A program made the translations under genes and the position numbers. From Halichondria panicea (lineage: Eukaryota > Porifera > Demospongiae > Suberitida > Halichondriidae), in the NCBI RefSeq assembly GCF_963675165.1, contig NC_087379.1, positions 4,915,442 to 4,979,441 on the forward strand: a DNA stretch of 64,000 nt, written 5' to 3'. The notes under the pieces were generated by a model. The model was not told where the DNA came from. It did not search any database and worked only from the letters and a program-made list of their open reading frames with translations. Positions 10,902 through 21,277 of this stretch are shown here, one piece after another; within the stretch, counting starts at the first letter, position 1; each line of letters opens with the position of its first letter.

Positions 10902-11134
10902 CAGTACACCCTCGCTATTCCGGCTCTCTGAAGTATGGCCACCTCGATATACCGGCCATTTGGTTTTTGGTATGGATTGCTAGCTAGATGTTTACTGCAC
11001 ACAAAATTAGTCATTAGATTCGAGGTAAGGTCGTTTTTTAGCCGCAGCTATTTCTAAAATACAGCCACCTCGCTATTCCAGCCAAGCTGCACTGTCCCAA
11101 GGGTGACCGGATTAATTAACGAGAGTCTATACTG
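10902..11134. mobile_element. pogo/Tigger-like MITE, shared by both copies
   Basis: 233 bp from cagtacaccctcgctattcc to the inverse-type end gagagtctatactg, flanked by TA (10,900-10,901 and 11,135-11,136). It is related in style to the 959-1257 element. The right copy is at 60,237-60,469. Confidence 0.75.
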
Positions 11135-11183
11135 TAGCTGTAGTGTACCATAATTATAGGCTCACCTTGACCTTGTTTGTCTC

Positions 11184-11500
11184 TAGTTGGGCGGAGCCCG
11201 ACCGTCCCTGACGGGAGGTCGGGTTGCAAGCCTATCTGGGATTTGTTCTGCGCATTATGTAGTACTGCTATGAATATTATTATTCTCAAGTGGGTGTTAA
11301 CCGACTTGATGACGTGAAACCACAAGGATGGCACAGCAATACTGCATGCGGTTTTGCAACTAGATGCAAGCGGAAGTGTAACCAAGCCACGTGAAAAATG
11401 CTGCAATCTGATAGGGCGCCACTATAGTGGCGCTAGAACAAATCCCAGATAGGCTTGCAACCCGACCTCCCGTCAGGGACGGTCGGGCTCCGCCCAACTA
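11184..11500. mobile_element. Mutator-like foldback element, left copy only
   Basis: 317 bp with perfect ~66-bp terminal inverted repeats starting tagttgggcggagcccgacc, flanked by the 9-bp duplication gtttgtctc (11,175-11,183 and 11,501-11,509). The right copy has the empty target near 60,510 with a single gtttgtctc. Long inverted repeats plus a 9-bp duplication point to the Mutator superfamily. No transposase is seen. Confidence 0.88.
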
Positions 11501-11741
11501 GTTTGTCTCTTGGTGCATGGTATATAGTCTGACAAAAAGGTATCTACAGATTGCAGAAGGGCGATTGGCTTAGTATTAAACTATCCATAGAATTATCTTT
11601 TTAAGTGTGAGGCTCTAGTCATGCACAATAGATCTTACGTGGTCCTATAAAGCCATATGATCCTCCAGATCCTGGCAACGATATAATTGGTCCACCCTTG
11701 CAATAAACGGTCCCCCCTGAGAAACTATAGCCAATGAGAGT

Positions 11742-12460
11742 CAGGGGCGTAGGGAGGGGCAGGGCTTTGGGGGCTGGAGCCCCCCCTTCCTCTGCAAAAA
11801 CCACACTAAGAGCCCCACCTTCTCTGATGACTGTCTTCAGCCTGGGAATTACTGGTATAGATTAGTGGCAGACAAACAGCATGTCCAAGAGCTATATAGC
11901 TCTATACTATACTAGTAACTTTGATTCTTCAGTGTAACTATTAAAGCTAGCTAGCTATTAGTAGTATAGCATGCACCATTTAATTGAAGCATGCGCAGGT
12001 GTGCTATTTCTTGCACATGCGTAATGCACTGTGCAACTGATCAATAATCTACCACAGAGGTTGATTGAGAGCAGCAACTATGTCGCAGAAACATTATTTC
12101 TCAAGCGTGAGTCAAGGCCAAGCTCTAGTGCCAGTTTACCAAGCTCTAGTACTGCCAGCCTGAGTACTGATGAAAAGCCAGCAAAGTAACTGATCAGCTA
12201 CATTATCATATACATTGTACATGTAGTTAGCACTGTAAATATTAGCATTGTTTCATGCATATTAATTGTTATTACAAGTACAACAAAATTGTAACATCAT
12301 AAATCATTACTAGTACAACCAGACACTCTTGGTACAACAACTATTCTCGGAAATGAGTCATTAATTAGGAGGTGTGGTTTCCGCTCTCCGCGCCAAGTGG
12401 AAGGTGCTTCACACCCTTTCAGCTCAGCCCCCCTTCCTCAAATTCCTGCCTACGCCCCTG
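11742..12460. mobile_element. hAT-like MITE (CAGGGGCGTAGG ends), shared
   Basis: About 719 bp with ends caggggcgtagggagg and cctgcctacgcccctg. An imperfect tgagagt repeat overlaps the flanks. CAGGGGCGTA ends are common in hAT non-autonomous elements. It is present in both block copies (60,751-61,476). Frames inside it are not gene-like. Confidence 0.65.
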
Positions 12461-12595
12461 AGAGTAGGCTGTAGCAAGCTATAGCACGCGCTATAGCTAG
12501 GCTGCTTGCATGCACATCAATAAATCTTACGTGGCCCCACCCACATTTCTTTGCAAACATTATATATGCCTACGCCACTGCAACTAGAGAACGAA

Positions 12596-12722
12596 GCACT
12601 ACTTTGAAAGTCTTACTTGCACTTCAATACTCTTTGAGCAGCTATAGATAGCAGTCTAGACAGACACATACGCTACACAAACGCACCGTATCGTCTATCT
12701 CGCTTGCGCACGTCGAGGCATA
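12596..12722. mobile_element. 3' part of a CCTCGGTG-family MITE
   Basis: The stretch from acttgcacttcaatac to gcgcacgtcgaggcat matches the right-hand part of the elements at 3070 and 14,906 in diverged form. It is a truncated copy just upstream of the first visible FOXRED1 exon. Confidence 0.55.
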
Positions 12723-12756
12723 ACTACAAATATCTTTCACAAGTGGATTGATACAG

Positions 12757-15700
12757 TAAAAAGGACTTCTATACAGGTCACTACTGAAAATGGCAACAAA
12801 GAACACATAGGATGTGATCATTTCGTCAATACTGGTGGACCCTGGGCTTCTCAACTGGCTTTGATGGCTGGAATTGGAGACCCCACTCACTCTAACAGAG
12901 TCATGCGTGCCCCCCTCCCAGTGAAACCACGGCGACGGTGTGTGTTTGTCATAAAATGCCCGGATCTCATCACTGAAGAATGCCCTATGCTTATTAATAT
13001 TGATGGCACGTATTTCCGGAAGGAAGGAGTACAAAACACTTTCATATGTGGAGTGGGGACCCCTGAGGTATGCACATGATAATAAAATAATTTCGTACTA
13101 GGAAAAGGGTCCGAATGCTAGAATTGTAGTTTGTTTTATCTTCTTTATAGCCCCAGAACATAATTATGCAGGACCCATAATTATATCTGAGACTCCAGGC
13201 TTCTTAGTAATTCGACTGACAGTACAGTTGGTTTATATCAGCTTTATGCGTGCTTTATGTACATGCATGTAATTGAAAATAAAGATATACACATACGTAG
13301 AATTTCCACACCGTGTGTAGTGTTCCCCCCAGATGAGGTGCATGTACCGTACTCTACCGAGATTACGCCCACGTCTGAAATTACGCCCACCCCCACTTTT
13401 GAGTGAAAGTTCCTGCACAGGCTAATTTGCCTCGAAAATACGCCCATCAGGAAGTGATGCATTTGTCAGTGAGCAAGTTGTCAAGAAAAGATTTAGCAGT
13501 TTGTTATTGTGTACGCTGGTTAGCTCTGAGATATAGCTAGATCCTATTAGCAAGTATAATTTAGGAACAAGGACAATCTTCTCTGAATCTCTGTTGAAGA
13601 CTCTGACAGTGACAAGGAACAACCTTCTGATGCAGAATCTTGACTCTTTATACCTAGCTACTTTACCCATGCATTTACCGTTGTTGTATGTTGATGTATT
13701 CATTGTATTTCAAGAGCTGGCAGGCCTCAGACGCAGACAGAAAAGAATAGAGTTTCTTAATGAGTGGGCTTAATTTCGAGGCGCAGGCAAACACCTGGGT
13801 GGGCTTAATTTCGAGACAAAACTACTGTTTTTGAAATTAAGCCCATCCCACCTGTAGCTGCTTTGTAGCACGCAATTAGGGTGGCCGTAATCTCGGTAGA
13901 GTACGCAGGGTGTCATACAGGGGGGGAAAGGGGATATCCCCCCCTTTTAATTATGACTGAGTGTCCTAGCTGGGTATAGTTGACCTTTTTTAGCAACATT
14001 TTTTCTCATTTCCCCCCTCTACTTCAAAATCCTGTATGACACCCTGGTACGGTACATTATTTTTCTTGCAGCACCTGGATCACGATGACCTTGAGTTAGA
14101 AGTGGACTATTCACTGTTTGACGAGTATGTGTGGCCTAGTATTGCACACAGGGTACCAGCATTTGAATCTTTGAAGGTGACAGTCAACATACTTAGTGTG
14201 CTTGTACATTGTATGTAATACAGTGAGTTGAGCCTATAGGAGTCGACACCTTCCTTGTCCATATCAGTAAAAATTGTCCCCATTTATGAGGTTAAAAATG
14301 ATGATCACCATTTATATGCAAAAGGGTCCGAGAGCCTCTTTTGTGTAGAATCAGCCTCTGCAGTTACTAATTAATTAGCAAGCGATCGTATTTGTATAAT
14401 CAGGAGCACATTACAGTCTCGGGAATCGCATCTCATGCAAATTTGCAAAGCATGACCTCGTATGCAAAACCGCTAAGTGAGTGATGATCATCAGCGTGCG
14501 TGAGCTGACAGTGCACTTTTACCAAGCATAGGTCAATAAAAATGAAAATCTACAGCTAGCTAGTTAGCTATAGGCCTGGTAGTAAGCTCTCTCTTCTAAG
14601 AACCCCAGTAAGACTCCTATAGTATGTGTTAGTCTAGGTCTAGCAAACTTTCTCTTTACATGGATATGCTCCTCTTTTAGAATTTTCTGTACCTCACCAA
14701 TGACAGTCTCTTCCATGATGTATACCAACATCCATCAAAGACCTATAACTATTCCCTTTAGCTCTTTTTGGCTCAACCTAGCTCTCCTGCTGCTGCACTA
14801 CACAAAATCCGTTCATAATGATAATCACATGCAGGCTGACTGCGGTCTGATTTCCACACCCATGTAGAGTTAAACGCTCCTTCTGTAATGTGCTCCTGGT
14901 ATAATGAAAGCACCGTGGGTGCTGATGCCTCGGTGGAGCTACATAACATAAAGCTATAATAGCTTTTATATACACATGATGAACATTTTTGCAGTAATTT
15001 TGCTACATGCATTCTCAAAGAGTGGGTAATGATCAACCATGATTGTTGTTAAACGATCGATGCCAAAAGTTTAAATCTAAAACTAATGGCTGCATCAGCA
15101 GGCCTTTCAGCTTTCTTCTCACTCTTGCAGCTACCAATAGCTAGCGTTCTAATGCAGAGCTATAACTACTAAGTAGAGTAGCAACACTCGGTAAACAAGT
15201 TTGGCTACGTGCTCTTCTGAAAAGGCTGCAATGGCATTCCAAGTAAGCAAATAGAGAACGAAACATTATTTTGCAAATCCACGAATTAAAATCCAATAAA
15301 ACATATGACTAGAAGCCTATAGAAACTCTTACTTGCACTTCATTGATCCTTGAGCAGCTGTAGCAGTCTACACAGACACAGACACAAACACAGACACAAA
15401 CACACTACCGTATACCTCGCTTGCGCATGTACACCGAGGCATAATAATTGATAATTGATAGAGCCTCTCTTTGTCTGTTTGCAGTTGCAAAGTGCTTGGG
15501 CTGGTTACTATGATTACAACACTCTGGATCAAAACGCAATTATCGGGAGGCACCCTGTCATTAATAACTTGGTATTTGCCAATGGCTTTAGTGGCCATGG
15601 CATACAACAGTCACCAGCTGTAGGTAGAGCAGTTAGCGAAATTGTTTTAGATGGTTGTTCGCACTCTATTGATCTCAGTAGATTTTCCTTTGAAAGAGTT

Positions 15701-15799
15701 GTGAATGGTCAGCCATATATACAAAGAAAAAAACATTGTGTAAGAGAGATTTTTTTTATACATATTCTTACGCCAAACTTCATTCAGATGTGTCTTTAA
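12757..15799 (+). CDS. FOXRED1: FOXRED1-like FAD-dependent oxidoreductase, 3' exons (left copy)
   Basis: Three exons join in phase: 12,757-13,067 (acceptor gatacag, donor gtatgc), 14,072-14,176 (acceptor cttgcag, donor gtgaca) and 15,485-15,799 (acceptor tttgcag, to the stop). The product matches the C-terminal half of FOXRED1, the DAO-fold mitochondrial flavoprotein linked to respiratory complex I assembly: [11 protein letters not shown] near the start, [29 protein letters not shown], then [20 protein letters not shown] and [19 protein letters not shown]. This left copy keeps residues I recall as usual in the family, such as Cys in KCPDL and Phe in YFRKEG. N-terminal exons including the GxGxxG nucleotide fold were not found, so the gene is incomplete or its 5' exons are too diverged or too short to recognise. 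Its 3' end converges on unit 0. Confidence 0.85.
13348..13905. mobile_element. MITE in FOXRED1 intron, left copy only
   Basis: 558 bp with ends cgtactctaccgagattacg and the inverse (gtaatctcggtagagtacg). The target tetranucleotide gtac is found on both sides once the adjoining second MITE is removed. The right copy intron (62,084-62,378) lacks it. Confidence 0.8.
13906..14046. mobile_element. Second MITE inserted at the edge of the first
   Basis: 141 bp with ends cagggtgtcatacagg and cctgtatgacaccctg, flanked by gtacg on both sides (13,901-13,905 and 14,047-14,051). It landed at the terminus of the 13,348-13,905 element and is absent from the right copy. Confidence 0.8.
14906..15440. mobile_element. 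MITE with CCTCGGTG ends in FOXRED1 intron
   Basis: Same family as 3070-3622, with gaaagcaccgtgggtgctga at the left and acaccgaggc at the right, flanked by ataat on both sides. It is shared with the right copy (63,215-63,748). Confidence 0.75.
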
Positions 15800-16375
15800 T
15801 TTTTGTGTGTAATTTTCACCCTAACGGTTTGAATTGGGAATGGAAGTAGTTGAACAATGCTGAGTGGACATAATTAAAATATACAGGATTTCGAATGCGA
15901 GGCTCTCGAATTGTGACTTAATTGTCACATCATTATAGATCGCAAATGAAACACACGCAAAGAGCTATAGTGATGATACACACTGTATCCTTGCTGTTTA
16001 CGTGACATGCTATACATAATATATCCCTTTGATGATTTCACTTCCTAGCTAAGTCGCAATTTGCTGCACTAATTATAACAGAAACCTAATATTTGCTTCC
16101 ATCCACTCATTCAGCTGCATGTGGGTTCCAACTTAGAGTCCTCGACCATAATGTTATAGAGCTTTGCTTGCATGTCTGTCTCCTGCATGCCTTATATATA
16201 TTATGCATGTACAAACCTTCGCACCCAAAAATTGACCTCCCAACTAGGTACATCTACGGCTTACATATTAGTACTATGACACTTTCAGCTTTTATGAATA
16301 GTATTTATAATCATGCATGCTTCCAGTAATTGTTTGATCAACAAATGTGAATATTGCTACAGACTGAATAAAATG

Positions 16376-18146
16376 TTAGTCCTCTAGCTTTTCAAATTGT
16401 GCATAAAATCCTCTGAACGATCCTGGGGAAGACACCTCCAGAATCACAGTCAAGATACTTCCTATCCCTGGGACTATGTGATCGGTACACTTCTCTCCAC
16501 ACATCTTCTCAATCAATTGACCCTCACTTCTAAATCCATCGTACACCGCAACAGAATTAGACGAGCATTGCTCACTGTTGGGAATATCAAAATACTTGAA
16601 ACGAACTTGGGCAGAACCGAAGGTAATCCAAGTGCATGAAATTGTACCAGTGATAGGGCCTGAGGGAAGATTAGCAGGTCCAAAACGTTGACCCATCGGC
16701 ATGACTCCACCACAAGCAAAGTTTCCTTGAGGGTTGGATAGTAAAACAGGGCAATTTGGAGTGGGTGGTGGTAGTGTAGTTGGGGCAATGGTGGTTGGAG
16801 GTGTAGGGGGTCTAGTAGTTGGCCTGGTGGTGGGTAGGGGAGTGGTTGGATCTGGTGATGTCGTGGCTACTGTAGTTGGCCTGGTGATAGGTAGGGGAGT
16901 GGTTGGACCTGCATGGTGATGTCGTGGCTACTGTAGTTGGCCTGGTGGTAGGCGGGGGAGTGCTTGGACAGACTATCGTGTACTCAATCCTGAATCCCGT
17001 ACGTTTTGGTCCATGATATGGTCCAGCAAAGAAGTATAGTGTGGTATTGCCAGTTGCAGTGATGAGAGAAGGTCTACCAAGATCACAAATGGTGTGAATT
17101 AAGCCGGTAGTATCGTGGATCTTCAAATAATCTTTGGGACAGTTTTCAGTTGTTTTTCCAGCTATCCCAAAAGCTAAATCATCAAATGTGAGGCGAGCAT
17201 TGCATCCTGGAGAAGGAACTTGGATGTTCCATTCACAGTTAAAATTTAAGGGATAGGTCGTGGGCCAGGCAGATGTTTGGAAGCTTCCAGAGGCACCTGT
17301 GAAAAGACTTGGCCCACATATAGTAGCAGGTGTGGGGGGCTGTGTGGTCGGTGTTGTCATGGAAATTGTGGTCGTTCTGGTTGTGGGTGGAGGGACAGTA
17401 GTTGGAGTAGTAGGGGGAGCAACAGTTGGTGGGGCTGTATATGAAGTAATGTATTAGATCATAATTATAAAAGGATAGAAATGGTTTTTCTAAGGCATCT
17501 GTATAGCTGGTCTTATGTGTATAAAAATAATTTCTGCGAAACACGAACGAATGATCAAATGTGGGATCTCATTTGTTTACCGCCAACATATGCTAAACAG
17601 ATCATTGTATAACTTATGTGTTCCCTCTATCCCACACACACCCACACTCATATGCATGGGAAATTGTATACTAGTGCCCACACGATCTGAAAACATGTAC
17701 ATATTTAGTAATGTCCCTAGCTTACATAGTAATGAAAAATACTTGTGGTGACTTACCAGTAGGTGTTATTGTGCAGCTCAGACCATCTGCTTGTAGATAG
17801 TAGCCAGAATAATTATATTACATTTGCATATATAAGAGCCTCCAGTGTTGTCACAAATATGATCACATCCTCCATTATCGTATGCACACTCATTGAAATC
17901 TGCACGAAAACAAGTGTTTGTGTACATAATCATGACACTCACATATGCATGTGTTGAGGTAGGCAATTCGAGTTAAATGCTATTATTATAGCCTCTGAGA
18001 ACATTGGAGCTGCATTATTCACTTACCAAAGCAAGTACTTGCTGCTGGAGAGTGATAGTATCCATTTTTACATTCACAGCGGTACGATCCATCAAGATTT
18101 GTGCATGTGTGACATCTGTTTGATTGGCCACGACACTTATTGACGT
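16376..18146 (-). pseudogene. Unit 0: 3' fragment of an astacin/CUB/EGF gene
   Basis: Three exons match the last three of units 1 and 2: EGF exon 18,027-18,146, EGF exon 17,757-17,899 and the large terminal exon 16,376-17,434 (Thr/Pro linker, CUB, linker, CUB-type domain). The middle EGF exon has about 8 extra bases near 17,810, causing a stop. The terminal exon has four extra bases (gcat, 16,911-16,914) in the linker, which cuts off the last CUB. No signal peptide, protease or first CUB exon exists upstream: sequence breaks at a foldback element (18,229-19,048) and continues as promoter-side spacer. It is a pseudogene by truncation plus two frameshifts. Confidence 0.85.
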
Positions 18147-18228
18147 CTGTAGTCAATGATGCACATGCATGGTAGGTTAATTATACATGCATAAGCATTA
18201 TATAACTATAGAGAATTATGACTACAGT

Positions 18229-19048
18229 GCATCCAATCTAGAGAGTAGAATACAAAAATAGGTGAGTAGTTGTACTTAAATGTATCTGAAGATTTAAACA
18301 TTTGTAAGAAATTGTGCTGATACCATTGTATAGGTAAAAGAATAAGCTACAACATGATTCAAAAATATTTCCCCAAAAGTTGTTGTAGTGGGAAATAATT
18401 TTAGGTGATAATGGGGGTGATCGTAAAAAAAATTTGCGTAACATCAATTATCTCCGGAACTAAAGTATTTCTGGAAAAATTTTTCTTATCAAAAGCCAGA
18501 CAATTTATTCAAGCTTACTCCTAGCCTCGATCCCAGGCCGAGTTTTCGCTTTTATAACGGTTAGGCGAACAACCAGTTGTTCGCCTAACCGTTATAAAAG
18601 CGAAAACTCGGCCTGGGATCGAGGCTAGCTTACTCCGTGTAATTTTTAGACCTTAGCCGTAAGATTTTCTTCAAATCTCTCCCTAACCGAAACGGCACTA
18701 AAAACTAGCACGGAGGATGTGTAGATATTTAAGTAACATCGAATCTTTCTTAAGATAGCCAAACTATCTATAGATGGTGTGACAAAGTTCCAAACCTTAG
18801 CCGGAAACCGTTGGCCTTTTCTCTCCCTAACCGATTACCCACTATAACAATTGGGTACTGTTTTATTAATCACCACAAACCCACCACCTTATGTTGTCAT
18901 GAAAACAATTTTGGATATGTTGTAGCTTATTCATTCGCCTACACAATGGTATCAGCAGATTTTCTTTAAAATGTTCCAATCATAAGATATTTACATTTAA
19001 GTACAACTACTCACACATTTTTAGTATTCTACTCTTTAGACTGGATGC
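18229..19048. mobile_element. Long foldback element at the unit 0 truncation point
   Basis: About 820 bp. The outer ~150 bp at each end are imperfect inverted repeats (gcatccaatctagagagtag on the left; right end inverse gcatccagtctaaagagtag), continuing through gtgagtagttgtacttaaat. No matching flanking duplication is seen. It contains the nested hairpin 18,522-18,627. It separates unit 0 intron sequence from spacer that in other units lies beyond exon 1. Confidence 0.75.
18522..18627. mobile_element. Near-perfect 106-bp hairpin element with 9-bp duplication
   Basis: Two ~52-base inverted arms starting tagcctcgatcccaggcc and almost no loop, flanked by gcttactcc at 18,513-18,521 and 18,628-18,636. 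The 9-bp duplication fits a Mutator-like transposase acting in trans. Confidence 0.82.
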
Positions 19049-19350
19049 CATCTCCTTTTTAAAGTATCTATGCATGTTTTTATAATACAGTCATTATGCA
19101 TTACCTAATTTGGAGAACACAGCAGTTTAGCATACCTAGAACTATACTGAAATCTGAAAGGTGAACACCGCTCATCTGATATTAAATCTATTTGCTGAGC
19201 ATAGGTCTTCTCGTCTCCTCCATCCTCTGCCTGATCGATGCCACCTCTTTCACGTTCATTATTGCTGATCTTGCCAAAATGAAACCATGTGTTAATTTGT
19301 GCATGCGCTAATTATTGCAGTTTATAATTATGATGTCAAAACTAATTATA

Positions 19351-19575
19351 TACTGTATAGCGCGAAATTTTCGTGGAATGGACTCTAAAAGCATTTCCTT
19401 AAGCACTAGAATGACTGCTTACTAGAAGCCACGCCTTTAAATCTTTGCCGCGGCACGTTATAGCAGATAATTCTAATTAAAGAACAATTTTCGTGGACTT
19501 TATTTTCGTGTAGGATTGCTATCCCATGAAATCAGTGAAAAAATAAGCACCTCGAAAATTTCGCATTATACAGTA
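19351..19575. mobile_element. MITE with TATAGCGCGAAATTTTCG ends (spacer copy 1)
   Basis: Left end tactgtatagcgcgaaattt; right end is the inverse type (cctcgaaaatttcgcattat). Diverged copies occupy the equivalent place in the other spacers, so it was inserted before array expansion. Confidence 0.7.
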
Positions 19576-19760
19576 CAGTAGTACATAGGGTCACCAAATA
19601 CTGAATCGAAATGACTTCAAGGCTAAGTAACTATATCCAGCATTGAATCAAAATAAGGATAATGACGTCCTCGATCCCTCATCCGGAAGTGAATCAGTGT
19701 GCCGAGAACTATTATCTGATGTGTTTTGAGTCTGTTCAATTGCAATTTCACACTTCCATG

Positions 19761-19845
19761 TAGCCTCCTTCACAAGGTCTTAGCATGGAAGTTAGCCTCG
19801 ATCCCAGGCCTCTCTTCGAGGAAGAGCGGCCTGGGATCGAGGCTA
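19761..19845. mobile_element. 85-bp TAGCC...GGCTA foldback element with 9-bp duplication
   Basis: It begins tagcctcc and ends gatcgaggcta, flanked by acttccatg (19,752-19,760) and acttctatg (19,846-19,854). The spacer at about 26,390 shows the empty site. Confidence 0.75.
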
Positions 19846-20394
19846 ACTTCTATGCTGCTCTGACAGGTATATAGATTTATTGCTTTTCTTTTTACAAATG
19901 AGCAGTTGTAAACATTATACAAGGTGTTCGTACATGCAGTTCACAGACTCCTATACTGTGGAAATTGTACGTCAGTTTGAAACCAGTTCTGCTGCATGGA
20001 TGGTAGTCTCATGAATCAGCCTGCCTTGGAGAGTTGGAGAGACTCTCCAAGGTCAGCTGATTCATGAGATTACGCCTGCCTTGGAGAGTTAATTAGAGAT
20101 ACTCTCCAAGGCCGGCTGATTCATGAGACTACATGGATGGAAACTCACGGCAGTCGTGTGGAGGGACAAAACAAAAGGCACGGTTTTTTTCCAGGTATGG
20201 TTTCCCTTCACTAAATCAATCGGACGTCCTTTGAGACTGTTGTCCTCCAAGCGAAAAATTAATTCGTGTTGCTCCACAAACATAGCTATGACAATGAATG
20301 CTGTGAAACGAATAAACCATTCCGGTCAATAGCCAGTTGGTAGATTGGCATTTACCACTTCGATTGTACGTTACTTAGAAGTGTAGGTATAGTG

Positions 20395-20590
20395 AGACTA
20401 GAGGAAGGTACGGTAGTAGGACGAGAGGTGCATGGGTCTAGTGATGTTGTCGTGGCAACTGTAGTTGGCCTGGTGATGGATGGGGGAGTAGTTGGACGTG
20501 GTGTTGTCGTGGCTACTGCACATGAAGTTGGTCTAGTGTTGGGTGAAGGAGTGTATGATCAGACTGCATGTCATATGTACTCAAGTCCCT
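20395..20590 (-). pseudogene. Decayed Thr/Pro-linker piece in spacer
   Basis: Read on the minus strand the stretch gives the linker vocabulary of the astacin genes ([21 protein letters not shown] type) but has no CUB on either side and no exon borders. Equivalent pieces lie at 26,868-27,050, 28,585-28,790 and 34,610-34,840. Confidence 0.65.
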
Positions 20591-21277
20591 TATACACAGA
20601 GGTTCATGTCACGAGTTGGTGTCTCGTATTAATCCTTGTTTCTGACAACACAGTCATAATAGCTACTGTGTTGAGCTCTTATCTTGGTGAAGAGGGATTC
20701 TAGACAGGCTAGACAAATTAGCTAGAGACAGGCTTCTAGCTATAGGCAACAAATAGTTACATAGTTGTTACAGACAAATTGACTTCAGGTGTATAACCAG
20801 ATCGAGAAACAAAAACATCAACTGGCAGGCAAAGTGAAGTGAGGCAAAAAGGTGAATACATGCATGAACGGAGCCCCAGAGGCTCGCACAACAACAAATT
20901 AAAGGGAGATGGGGAGCATTACAATTAAAAAAGAAAAGAGTATCATAATATTTATCCCTATTGAGTATCTATGATGATATCAACGTCATCAAATTAATTA
21001 TAAAAAATAATTATAAGGTACTTAGTCTACGGATTAATATAGTCCTCGACCATAATTTTATAGAGCTTTGCTTGCATGTCTGTCTCCTGCATGCCTTATA
21101 TATTTATGCATGTGCAAACCTTCTCACCCAAAAATTGAGCTCCCAACTAGAAACATATTAGTACTATGACATTTTCAGTTACTTATTATACGTAATCATG
21201 CATACTTTCAGTAATTGTTTGATCAACAAAAAATTAATGTGAATATTGCAATGAAAGAATACAGACTGAATAAAATT

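Larger units (their letters stand above)
9851..12756. other. Gene-free, MITE-filled stretch between the EGF exon and FOXRED1
   Basis: I see no exons of either gene here. Upstream FOXRED1 exons are not recognisable, so the visible FOXRED1 is a 3' part. The stretch is occupied by the listed MITEs and matches 59,189-61,772 closely. Confidence 0.6.
19049..21277. repeat. Intergenic spacer module between unit 0 and unit 1
   Basis: Spacer homologous to 25,260-27,833, 27,834-29,427 and 33,600-35,525. It carries MITEs, a decayed linker piece (20,395-20,590) and no exon I can support. Each such module sits between one gene's promoter and the next gene's 3' end, so it was amplified with the genes. Confidence 0.75.

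Noticed and set aside
11619-11804. Gly-rich minus-strand frame GGTVYCKGGPIISLPGSGG as a possible FOXRED1 or other exon
   Set aside because: It runs into the terminus of a hAT-like MITE, is on the wrong strand for FOXRED1 and has no splice borders.
20392-20703. Gly/Val-rich + strand frames (GVVGRGVVVATVVG type), also at 16,734, 21,636, 26,818, 29,798, 35,896, 36,433 and 37,027
   Set aside because: They are the antisense of Thr/Pro linker repeats, not proteins.
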